In this document: one piece after another, positions 48,768-58,426 of the stretch | Layout of the letters: the number at the start of each line of letters is the position of its first letter | Numbering within the stretch: the first letter of the stretch is position 1 | Assembly: GCA_941918925.1 (NCBI GenBank) | Contig: OW799235.1 | Location: forward strand, 45,166,701 to 45,230,700 | Direction of reading: 5' to 3' | DNA: 64,000 nucleotides | Source: Phyto melanocephala | Lineage: Eukaryota > Arthropoda > Insecta > Diptera > Rhinophoridae | The notes under the pieces: model-generated | What the model was told of the DNA's origin: nothing | Databases searched by the model: none | The model's input: the letters and a program-made list of their open reading frames with translations, nothing else | Position numbers and translations under genes: made by a program

Positions 48768-51738
48768 ATGGAGCTAAGGATCATGCAGATAAACTTCAAC
48801 CATTGCGAATTGGCAAACGACCTACTGTCACAATCAGTAAGAGAAAAGCAAATAGATGTTGCGATAATAAGCGAGCCATATGGAGTAAGAAGTAGCAATG
48901 TTTGGACAAGCGACCAAAGTTCGAAAGCTGCAATATGGGCATGTGGCAAACATACTTTTCAGAACATTGGAGATAAAAGAAAAGGCTTTACTCGAGCAAG
49001 GATAAAGGGCATATTCTTCTACAGCTGTTATGCTCCACCGAGTTGGTCCCATGAAGAATATGAATTTATGTTGCAGGAACTTGTGAATGATGCAGTTGGA
49101 AAGTCCCCACTTGTAATAGCTGGTGACTTCAATGCATGGGCGACGGAATGGGGCAGCCAATCGACAAACAGAAGAGGACGGAGCCTCCTGGAGGCATTTG
49201 CACCCCTGGATGTAGACGTGGCTAACAATGGAAGGAGCCAGACCTTCAGGAAAGCCGGTCGGAGCTCTATTATCGACATTACGTTTGTCAGCAGCTCGCT
49301 AACTCCAAGGACGAAGTGGTGGGTTAGCGAAGATTTCACTTACAGTGATCACCAGGCGGTAATGTTCGTAATCTCAGGATGCAGTGGCCGTGGGCGACAT
49401 ACTAAGCCTACAACGGGTCCAAAGTGGAAGGATTCACGTTTCGACGTGGAAACATTCAATGATTCAATAATGGACGAGGAGATCGAGGAAGGTCCAGTGC
49501 AGATAGCGTCAGTGCAACTATGCCGGTTAATAGAAAGAGCTTGCGATGCGTCAATGCCACAACGTAAGCCGAACAGATTTGGTTCTCCATGCTATTGGTG
49601 AAATGAGGAGATACGAAGCCTCAGATTGGAATGCCTTAGATCAAGGCGCAAGGCACAGCGATCAAGAGGGAAAAGCTACCACACTCAGAGGATTGAGGAA
49701 TTCAGGGAACATAGGAAGAAACTCAAAACTGCAATTAAGAAGAGCAAAGAGCAAGCTCCTCTGCGAGGAGGCAGATGCAAACCCTTGGGGTACGGCATAT
49801 AAGGTGGTAATGAAGAAGCTTAAATGCCAAGCGGCTCCCCAGATAACATGCCCAACACTCCTACTGGGCATTGTATCGCACCTGTTTCCACAGCGGGAGA
49901 ACAATTGGGTATACGTCGACAGCAGATTCACGGACTGCAATATTCCCCCTGTCACGGAGGAAGAGATTCCCAAGATAGGTAGGGAAATTGGGGATAACCG
50001 GGCACCTGGCCCGGACGGAGTTCCCAACAAAGCCATTAAAGCCGCAATACAGCGACGACCATGCTTGTTCAGGAGAATTATGCAAAGTTGCCTTAGTGAG
50101 GGTATTTTCCCGGACCAATGGAAGAGACAGAGACTAGTTTTGCTTCCGAAAGGGAACAAACCAGCTGGCGACCCTTCATCTTATCGCCCTATCTGCCTTC
50201 TTGATACACTGGGCAAAGCACTGGAAAAGGTGATCTACAACAGACTCATGGACATCGTCGAGAGAGAGAATGGACTCTCCGAGACACAATTTGGATTCAG
50301 AAAATCACGCTCCACGATTGACGCCATAAAAAGGGTAGTAGATACAGCTGCGGGCGCAATAGCAGGAGAACGTTGGAGATGGGGGACAAAAGAATACTGT
50401 GGTGTTGTCACGCTTGACATTAGAAACGCGTTGAACTCTGCCAGTTGGGATTTCATAATGGCAGCTCTAGAGAGACTGAACACACCGAAGTACCTGATTA
50501 GAATAGTGAATAGTTACTTTTCGAATAGGAAACTGATCTACGCAACGGACGATGGGCCACGGATGTATGATGTTAGTTCAGGTGTTCCACAGGGATCGGT
50601 TCTTGGTCCACTACTATGGAATATCATGTATGACGGAGTTCTTAGAACACAACTACCGAGCTCGACAAGGACAATCGGGTTCGCGGATGACATAGTGATT
50701 GTCAGTGTAGCGAAACATATTGTGGAATTAGAATCGGCTATAAACGATGCAATTGTGAGGATCCAGAGATGGCTAGATTCGGCGAATCTCAACCTGGCAG
50801 AACAGAAGACTGAAGCAGTACTTATTACAAGTAGGAAAAAAGTGGAATTTATGAAGGTGAAGGTGGGAAACCAGGAGATATGTTCTAAACCGGCAATCAA
50901 ATATCTTGGGGTCATGATGGATAACAGACTTAAATTTGGGCCTCATATTGAATACGCGTGCGCGAAGGCCGCAATGATTCAAAGGAGTATTGCTAGAATA
51001 CTACCTAATATTGGAGGACCAAAGGGTCCAAGAAGGAGGCTTTTGGCTACGGTTACCAATTCCACATTGCTTTACGCAGCCCCTGTTTGGGCACAGGCTC
51101 TGAAGATAAAGGAGTATAGAAGAAAAATGTCCTCGGTTCATAGACTATGCGCGCTCAGGACAATAAGTGCCTTTAAGACGGTATCGGACGACGCGGCTTG
51201 TGTCATAGCGGCAATGATTCCAATAGACATACTGGCGGCGGAGATCCAGAGAATCTACAATAGGCGAACGACAAGCCAGGCAGTAATAAATTTAGCTGCA
51301 GTTAAGAGAGAGGAAAGATGGTTTTCAATCAGAGAATGGCAGAGAAGGTGGGATACATCGACTAAAGGGCGATGGACATATAAACTCATCCCTAATATTG
51401 CGGTATGGATGGATAGGAAGGCTGGGGATGTGAACTTCTACTTGACACAGTATATGACAAACCATGGCGCTTTTAGGCAATATCTGCACAGGGTTGGCCA
51501 TGAAAATTCCCAAACCTGCCCAGAATGCCCAGAAGAGGCGGAAAATGCGGAACATGTCGTATTCCGATGCCCTAGATACATGTGGTGGACTTCGGGTATG
51601 ACGAATCCATCGGAGTTTCTTCGGCATATGTGTCAGGACGTGGAAAACTGGGAGGTCTTTAGTGGAGTGTGCTCCCGGATAATTAAGGACCTAAGAAGGC
51701 TGGAAAGGGCTAGACGGTCCGACGAGGAGGAGGCGTAA
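48768..51738 (+). pseudogene. R1-clade LINE ORF2: endonuclease and reverse transcriptase, two lesions
   Basis: Starts MELRIMQINFNHCELANDLL, the R1-clade endonuclease N-terminus. It continues with VAIISEPYG, LVIAGDFNAWATEWGS and TYSDHQAVMFV. A TGA at 49599 replaces a likely Trp codon (CYW*NEEI), and a frameshift near 49755 leads into the frame that is open to 51738. RT motifs: DNRAPGPDGVPNKAIKAA, SYRPICLLDTLGKALEKV, GVVTLDIRNALNSASWD, SGVPQGSVLGPLLWNIMYD, TIGFADDIVIV (FADD core), AIKYLGVMMDNRL. The C-terminal zinc knuckle CPECPEEAENAEHVVFRC is intact. Function when whole: target nicking and target-primed reverse transcription. Confidence 0.9.
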
Positions 51739-51906
51739 ATGCCAACGGCCCTCGCGAAGTAATACCTAGCGGCAGTCCCGTGGGGATGTCCGTTGATGAT
51801 CGAGGGGGTGTGGTTTAGTACGTAGGCGCTACGGCGAATCGTACATGCTTGTGGCACGGGCCACTAGTATCTATGAAGATTCCACACCACCGGCTCGAAA
51901 GCAAAA

Positions 51907-51922
<16 letters not shown>
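51739..51922 (+). other. R1-clade LINE 3' UTR and poly(A)
   Basis: GC-richer 3' UTR ending in about 20 A residues (51903-51922), directly followed by (AC)12. The A tail and the AC tract mark the 3' junction of the insertion. Confidence 0.75.
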
Positions 51923-51937
<15 letters not shown>

Positions 51938-51946
51938 CACACACAC
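51923..51946. repeat. (AC)n microsatellite, 3' side of LINE insertion
   Basis: Twelve AC units, then AGAGTTTCAC, which continues element X. Together with 48105-48120 this shows the LINE inserted within an AC microsatellite. Confidence 0.9.
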
Positions 51947-52002
51947 AGAGTTTCACTTTTATATATATAGATAAGTAGCTGTATCGTATATAAATATTAT
52001 AT

Positions 52003-52520
52003 TGTTACAGATTTATTTTTAAGTAGCTTAATTTACATTATAATTTATTTTAGTTGTAGTAGTTTAAGTTACTGTAGTTTTATTTGTATTAGTTTATTTC
52101 GCTGGTTGTTCGAAAATGATGCTTGTTATTATGTGTAGCATACTTTTAGGCACTTCTATTATTCGTGCATATTACTTAACGTCTTAATTTAAATGTAACG
52201 GTCTTCGAATGTACTAGAATGTACATACGAGAACTTTGTCGAATGTTACCGAACGCCACTATGTTACTATAAATAGCCGAACAACACAGCTAACATAATC
52301 AGTATTACAATAGAGCTTGTAAAGTGTGCATCAAAGTGAGTTTGATAATTAAAGTGTGTAACCATAAGTGTAATAAGTAAAGTGATATAAAAACAATATC
52401 TGAGTGTATTTTAATAAATAAAGTGTTCTTAATTTTATAACTAATTTTGACTGCAATAAAAGAACTCAAAGAGTATTTAAAGGAAATAATTCAACGTTTA
52501 TAAAAGGTATAAACGTAACA
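52003..52520 (+). repeat. Solo LTR of family C (copy C3)
   Basis: 518 bp reading TGTTACAG...ACGTAACA on the plus strand. ATAT flanks it on both sides (51999-52002 and 52521-52524), so it is a complete insertion reduced to one LTR. Orientation is opposite to the element 38 bp to its right. Confidence 0.9.
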
Positions 52521-52558
52521 ATATTTTATATATGAATATGTACATACATATATAATAT

Positions 52559-53091
52559 TGTTACGTTTATACCTTTTATAAACGTTGGATTATTTCCTTT
52601 AAATAAACCATTTGAGTTCTTTTATTGCAATTAAAAATACTTTAAATTCGTTTAAAATTAAGAGCACTTTATTTATTTAATTAAATAGACTCAAATATTG
52701 TTCTTATATCACTTTACTTATTACACTTATAGTTATACACTTTTATTATCAAACTCACTTTGATACGCACTTTACAAGCTCTATTGTAATACTGATTATG
52801 TTAGCTGTGTTGTTCGGCTATTTATAGTAACATAGTGGTGTTCGGTAACATTCGACAAAGTTCTCGTATGTACATTCTAGTACATTCGAAACCCGTTAAA
52901 TTTAAATTAAGACGTTAAGTAATAGGTACGAATAATAGAAGTGCCTAAAAATATGCTACACATAACAACAAACATCATGTTCGAAAAACCAGCAAAATAA
53001 ACTAATACAAATACAACTACAGTAACTTTAACTGCTACAACTAAAATAAATTATAATGTAAATTAAGCTATTTAAAAATAAATCTGTAACA
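52559..53091 (-). repeat. 3' LTR of C2
   Basis: Left LTR on the plus map, TG...CA ends. It is preceded (minus strand) by the purine-rich GCGGGCGGTAG. Confidence 0.92.
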
Positions 53092-53102
53092 CTACCGCCC
53101 GC
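53092..53102 (-). other. Polypurine tract of C2
   Basis: The minus-strand sequence GCGGGCGGTAG directly abuts the 3' LTR (TGTTACAG) and follows the pol stop at 53103-53105, the expected place for plus-strand priming. Confidence 0.65.
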
Positions 53103-54700
53103 TTAAGCCTGTTCGTCCCGAATAGGCACACATTCACTTTTTCCATACTTAGCGAGGCGCTCGAGATGAGCCACTTTCATCTTTGATCTTGGGCTCTTGT
53201 ACTTCTGTATTCTATACACGACATCATTTATTCTTTTTATCACCTTATACGGCCCATCCCAATGAGTTTGCAATTTAGGAGACAGTCCTTTTTTCCGTTG
53301 TGGGTTATATATGTAGAACTAGCTGACCATCATTAAAGCCTTCAGAATTTGCAGCTCTGTCATATCTGGCCTTCATCTTGTCGCTGATCATTTTTATTCG
53401 GCCACGAACGAATTTATGAATTTCGTCTAGATCTTTTTGTCCCCTTGAAGTGTCTTCTTCGTGCTCATTTATTCTCGAGGGATTAATACCGAATTCTAGA
53501 TCACCTGGCAGTTTCAGCTCGGTTCCGAACATAATTTTTGCAGGTGTTCGGGAGGTAGAGTCATGAACGGCTGACCTGTATGCCAACAGAAATTTTGGTA
53601 TGTGCTCATCCCAGTCCCTTTGGTATGCAATGACCACTTTCCTCAAGTGTTCCTTCAACGTGCGGTTAAATCTCTCGACCATGCCGTCAGATTGTGGATG
53701 CAGTGGCGTAGTCCTCGTTTTTCGGATACCGTATAGTTCGCACATTTCCTGGAATATCGCAGATTCAAAATTTCTTCCCTGATCAGAATGTAGCTCAAGT
53801 GGAACTCCATAGCGGCACACCCAGTTGTTTACAAATGCGTTTACGACAGTTTTAGCTTCTTGGTTTGGTATTGCGTATACCTCTGGCCATTTGCTAAAAT
53901 AGTCGATTACAACTAGAACGTAACGGTTTCCAGCCTCACTGACAGGAAAAGGGCCTGCTATATCCATTGCTATTCGCTCAAACGGAGCACCTGAGTTGTA
54001 CTGCTGCAGCGCTTTGCGACTCCGTCTTACTGGGCCCTTGGCTGCGATACATTGTGCGCAATTTGCTATCCAATCAGCTACAGATTGTTGGCATCCAACC
54101 CAATAGAAACGTTGCTTTATCTTCTCTATGGTTTTTGTTACACCAAGATGACCACCACTTGAACCATTATGAAACTCCTTCAATACCTCTTTAACTTTAG
54201 AAGATGGCACCACAATCAGATTTGTTGTCGATTTACCATCAGTACTTTCCCATTTGCGATAAAGCATCCGTTGATAAAATGCAGACTATTCCATAGCGCC
54301 CAGTATGATTTCATCAGTGGACTTTCCGCTGATATTTGGTTACGGGTAGGCCTTTTGTCTTCCTCTTTTGCTGACATAATTTTTGCCAGTATGGGATCGT
54401 TTCTTTGCGCCGCTGACCAGTCGTCACTTGTCTCTATATGTGTTAGTCGAACGTCGACGATACATTCTTTTCCTTCAGCTTTTGCACAATGTTTGCACTC
54501 CAATCTGCACGGTCTTCGGGAGAGTGCATCTGCATTTCCATGTTTAGTGCCCTTTCTGTGCTCAATGCTGAAATCGTAGCTCTGGAGACGTTCAATCCAA
54601 CGGGCTAGCTGTCCTTCAGGTTGTTTGAATTGTAGCAACCATCTGAGTGCAGAGTGATCGGTTCTTAGTTCGAAGTGTTGTCCATGCCATGAGTAATCAT
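53103..54700 (-). pseudogene. pol: Family-C Pol: RNase H end and integrase
   Basis: After the deletion junction the reading is RTDHSALRWLLQFKQPEGQ, WIERLQSYDFSIEHRKGTKH and NADALSRR (RNase H end), then a frame change near 54230 into the integrase (54267-53305). That has the H/C zinc module (HLGVTKTIEKIKQRFYW ... CAQC) and a full DDE triad: IAMDIAGPFPV, LHSDQGRNFESAIF, GMVERFNRTLKEHL. A frameshift at ~53306 precedes the tail (KGLSPKLQTHWDGPYKVIKR ... HLERLAKYGK), ending at 53103. The integrase core is intact, but no RT is encoded. Confidence 0.88.
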
Positions 54701-55047
54701 AAAATCTGCACCGATGATTACTTCGTCCACAATGTCAGCAACGATGAATACATGATTGACAGTTATGTTGACAATAGTTACTTTTACGATTATTCTACCA
54801 TAGACAGTAGCAGGCTCCCCAGTAGCTGTTCGCAGACTTACGCCACATAACGGTTCGATTGTTTTCTTTACTAAATCGGGCCTGATAATAGACTGCGATG
54901 CTCCTGTGTCTATGGTAAAAATATGCCTTCGACCATTGATATACCCACAAGCAGTAAGGTTGCTATTTTTCTGCTGCATAACTGATATGGAGATTGTGGG
55001 GCCCTCGGTTATGGGAGCTAGCTCTTGCCCCGTAGTGCTAGCTCGTT
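54665..55047 (-). pseudogene. pol: Family-C retropepsin (aspartic protease)
   Basis: Reads GYINGRRHIFTIDTGASQSI (intact DTG), LRTATGEPATVYGRIIVKV and VDEVIIGADFMITHG (the flap and the ILG-like IIGAD motif), then stops at 54665, just past the deletion junction. It lies in a different frame from gag, so expression would need frameshifting or a fused frame upstream of 54979. When active it cuts the Gag-Pol polyprotein. Confidence 0.8.
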
Positions 55048-56445
55048 TTAGTTTAACGGTGACTCATTTGATGTTTTCGTGTTTGCCCGTTTGCTGTTTC
55101 CAGGTGGCGAAACAGATCTAGCCCGCTTCCTTGGTGCTTTGCAATTTCGTTGAAAATTTCCACTTTTACCACAATTATAGCATTTGGCTCTGGCTTTGCC
55201 TTGCTTTTCCTCTAACGCCTGTATAACTGCATTTTTAATTTCGGTGACTATATCTCCGTCTTTTTCTGCAGTAATTTCAAGATTTCGCACCTTGTATATC
55301 TGAGGCTTAGAAAGCAATTTTGCAGTTTCCTGTGTTAGTGCATATGAAACTGTTTCTGCAAACGTCGATTTATGCGTTCCAAACACCGCGTGCTTTATTT
55401 CAGGATTACGTATTCCATTTACAAACGTTTCAATTTTAAACTGATCCAAAAATGGGTGATTTTCACCTGGATATGTCAGCTGCACCAAACGCTCGATCTC
55501 CGTTGCAAAATCTTGTAATGACTCGTTAGCTTTTTGTATTCTGCCTCGTAGTTCCATACGGTATATATCTCGTTTGTGCTCACCGCCATACTTGCGTTGT
55601 AGCGCCACCATTATGTCATCGTAGTTTTCTCTGCAGCCAATGGGTATACTTTCTAGAACTTGTGCTGCGTTGCCTTTTAATGCCAAAATCAGGTCTAAAG
55701 CCTTTTCTTCATTGTTCCACATATTTCTATTGGCAACTGTCTCAAACTGAAACTTAAAAACATTAAATGGTGCACTACCATCAAAAGTAGGGGCTTTTAT
55801 TCTACTAGATATTTCTGGAATTATTCGCACCGGTCCCTCATGACATTGAAGATCATTAATTTTTACTTCCTGTGCTCCGATGTCATTTTCAAGATCAGAC
55901 AGTTTTTTATCTATTTTACTGACATGCTTTTCAATGCCCTCTACTCTGTTATTGACAGCTTCAGAAATTTCCTGAAGTTTTTCGGTCGTAGCTCTAGCTG
56001 TTTCTTGCACTTCTCTAACTTCAGCTAATAATTTTTCATTATTAGCTCTAGAAGTTTCTTGAACTTCAACTTTAACTTCAGCTAATAATTTTTCATTATT
56101 AGCTCTAGAAGATTCTTGAACTTCAACTTTAACTTCAGCTAATAATTTTTCATTATTAGCTCTAGAAGATTCTTGAACTTCAGCTAATAATTTTTGACTG
56201 TTAAGTTCCATCTTTTCTATCATAGCAGCAAGCATTGTACTCAAATCCATGTTGTTTGTGGTTGCACGAGTGGAAACTTCCATTTCTTCTTTTTCGTCAA
56301 ACTCGTAACCCTCAATGTCAATATTACGCCGCTTAAATTCATCTAGAAGTCTCTTTTGCAATTCTACTTTATTACCTGTTGTCAACAATGCCAGCTTACT
56401 CAATTCCTTTTTGAGTTGTTCTACTTTAAGTTCCTCAAATTTCAT
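55048..56445 (-). CDS. gag: Family-C Gag (copy C2), open
   Basis: 465 residues, uninterrupted. Residues 1-35 are SAP-like (FEELKVEQLKKELSKLALLT), ~70-170 a coiled coil with tandem RANNEKLLAEV units, and ~210-370 a capsid-like domain (APTFDGSAPFNVFKFQFETV, KYGGEHKRDIYRMELRGRIQ). One nucleic-acid-binding knuckle, CYNCGKSGNFQRNC, has Asn at the usual His position. The basic C-terminus (KAPRKRARSV) may bind nucleic acid. As the only intact ORF of C2, it could still make Gag. The His-to-Asn change may weaken zinc and RNA binding. Confidence 0.88.
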   Translation of the reverse strand: MKFEELKVEQLKKELSKLALLTTGNKVELQKRLLDEFKRRNIDIEGYEFDEKEEMEVSTRATTNNMDLSTMLAAMIEKMELNSQKLLAEVQESSRANNEKLLAEVKVEVQESSRANNEKLLAEVKVEVQETSRANNEKLLAEVREVQETARATTEKLQEISEAVNNRVEGIEKHVSKIDKKLSDLENDIGAQEVKINDLQCHEGPVRIIPEISSRIKAPTFDGSAPFNVFKFQFETVANRNMWNNEEKALDLILALKGNAAQVLESIPIGCRENYDDIMVALQRKYGGEHKRDIYRMELRGRIQKANESLQDFATEIERLVQLTYPGENHPFLDQFKIETFVNGIRNPEIKHAVFGTHKSTFAETVSYALTQETAKLLSKPQIYKVRNLEITAEKDGDIVTEIKNAVIQALEEKQGKARAKCYNCGKSGNFQRNCKAPRKRARSVSPPGNSKRANTKTSNESPLN

Positions 56446-56479
56446 GTCTGCTTTTTATTATTTTTTTTTTTTTAATGCA

Positions 56480-56497
56480 ATCCCACTTCTGACACCA
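56480..56497 (-). other. Primer binding site, tRNA-Leu type (copy C2)
   Basis: TGGTGTCAGAAGTGGGAT on the minus strand, two bases from the 5' LTR, identical to the site at 1098-1115. Confidence 0.82.
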
Positions 56498-56499
56498 GT

Positions 56500-57032
56500 T
56501 GTTACGTTTATACCTTTTATAAATGTTGGATTATTTCCTTTAAATAAACCACTTGAGTTCTTTTATTGCAATTAAAAACACTTTAAATTCGTTTAAAATT
56601 AAGAGCACTTTATTTATATAAATACACTCAAATATTGTTCTTATATCACTTTACTTATTTATTACACTTATAGTTATACACTTTTATTATCAAACTCACT
56701 TTGATACGCACTTTACAAGCTCTATTGTAATACTGATTATGTTAGCTATGTTGTTCGGCTATTTATAGTAACATAGTGGTGTTCGGTAACATTCGACAAA
56801 GTTCTCGTATGTACATTCTAGTACATTCGAAAACCGTTAAATTTAAATTAAGACGTTAAGTAATAGGTACGAATAATAGAAGTGCCTAAAAGTATGCTAC
56901 ACATAACAACAAACATCATGTTCGAAAAACCAGCAAAATAAACTAATACAAATACAACTACAGTAACTTTAACTGCTACAACTAAAATAAATTATAATGT
57001 AAATTAAGCTATTTAAAAATAAATCTGCAACA
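56500..57032 (-). repeat. 5' LTR of C2
   Basis: Right LTR on the plus map. On the minus strand it opens TGTTGCAG where the other LTRs have TGTTACAG. Same length as the 3' LTR. Confidence 0.92.
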
Positions 57033-57036
57033 ATAT

Positions 57037-57403
57037 TTTTAACACAACCTCACAAATTTTATTATAATTGATTTAAAGATGCGGGCAAGAAAAACAACTT
57101 TATAGGTCTAATAAAATAATTGGGCATTTAGGTATATAAAAAGGTAAAGTCTTAAAAGGATATGCGTATTAGCAAAATACATATAAATATAAAAATACTT
57201 ATATACATACCTGAAAATGTAAACTGAAAGTTCATTATATTCCTATTTTTTTTTTTTTTACTAAGTAAAGTAAAAATCCGTGTTTGTCATAAATTGAAAC
57301 TCGGTATATTAGCTACTTTATATGTAAGCATATGTCAAGCGCCTATACGTAAAAAGTTGTGTGTCATACTGTACCCAATGCCTCTTTTAACAACAACAAT
57401 ACC
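57037..57403. other. AT-rich non-coding stretch
   Basis: No gene or repeat boundary that I can support; it forms the host flank of C2. Confidence 0.4.
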
Positions 57404-58012
57404 TAAACAAGTAACAGTGCTATATTCGGCCGTGCCGAATCTTATATACCCTTCACAACGTGTAGTCATGCAATAACAATTGTTTGTATCACCATTCATC
57501 TCATATCAAATACGTACATATGTATGTATATACTGGTTAGAATAAATGTGGCATCGAATCCCAGCTGAGCAAAAAAATTTTATTTTATTTTATTTAACAT
57601 ATTATTTATATTTTATTTAATATATTATTTATATTTTTTTTTATTATTTTAAAAATTTTTTTTTTTGTAATCTTTTTTATTACTTTTTTTTTTTATTTTT
57701 AATATTTTTTCTTTTTGTAATTTTTTCTTTTTTTGTATGGTTTTTACATATATTTATGTATGTATGTTGTTGTTGTAATTGTGTAAAAAAACGAGGTGGT
57801 CGTGGTTTTTTGCTCATATCTCAGAAAGTTATTGGGCGATTGTGCTGAATTTCAATAGCGATTCATTCCTGAATATTTCCAAGAGATTGATACCACATAG
57901 AGTTCTGAGGAACATATAGTTGCTTCTAAAAGTTGATTTCAACCAACACACGGACAGACGGGCAGACGGACAGACGGTCAGGGCTTAATCGACTCCTCTA
58001 TTCATAAGTTTA
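57404..58012 (+). repeat. Dispersed repeat Rep-1, copy d, with an inverted middle
   Basis: Starts AAACAAGTAACAGTGCTATA with the hairpin ATTCGGC-CGT-GCCGAAT and TATACCCTTCACAACGTGTA. The CAGCTGGGATTCGATGCCAC block occurs here as its reverse complement (near 57550-57570), unlike in copies a-c. After a T-rich tract the GACGGGCAGACGGACAGACG block follows in normal orientation. The right end (GTGAAGGGTATAAAA) is missing. Confidence 0.75.
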
Positions 58013-58426
58013 ACAGCTTTTTTGTTTTTAAAGCTACAAACTTCAATAAAGCAAATACTGCTTAGTAGAAAAAAATTCTCATTAATCTACGACGAAATAC
58101 AATGCCGCAGCTAATTTATTGCACTGTGGTGCAACATTTTCTATTATTTTGTTTTAAAACAATATAAAAAGTACACAATCTATTTAACCAAAATGGTTTT
58201 AATTTATCCAAAGTTTTTTATTAATGAAAATCTTGCATAAGCCAAAAAAAAAAAAATCCTTCAATTATCAATTTCCCTTACCGGAATCCGACTGTATACG
58301 TGTAATTTTTGTGTACCGCTTAGCAGTTTAAAAAACCAAAACACAATAAAAATGTATTCTGTTTATGAATGCAAGAAATACAAAAACAAAACCTAAGTAC
58401 ATATGAAACATTGTTTCTGCCGGCAT
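58013..58426. other. AT-rich non-coding stretch
   Basis: No gene recognised; host or old repeat sequence between Rep-1 copy d and the inverted-repeat element. Confidence 0.4.

Larger units (their letters stand above)
47041..51971 (-). mobile_element. Helitron-like element X, interrupted by an R1-clade LINE
   Basis: On the minus strand it begins TCTATATATATAAAAGTGAA (51971), preceded by A, and ends GGCGCGCGTTGCTACGCC-type hairpin sequence plus GGGTTTGGCTAG (47041), followed by T. The first 16 bases equal those of element Y. Without the LINE it is about 1.1 kb. It holds an (AC)n tract and a ~120-bp tandem array and has no coding capacity. Confidence 0.75.
52559..57032 (-). mobile_element. Family-C Ty3/gypsy LTR retrotransposon, complete ends, internal deletion (copy C2)
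   Basis: 4474 bp with two 533-bp LTRs (52559-53091 and 56500-57032), a tRNA-Leu-type primer site and a purine tract. ATAT target duplications lie at 52555-52558 and 57033-57036. Gag, protease, the last part of RNase H and integrase are present in order. Reverse transcriptase and most of RNase H are deleted at about 54685. The LTRs differ by roughly a dozen changes, so the copy is moderately young. The tRNA-Leu primer recalls the mdg3 group, by recollection only. Confidence 0.9.
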
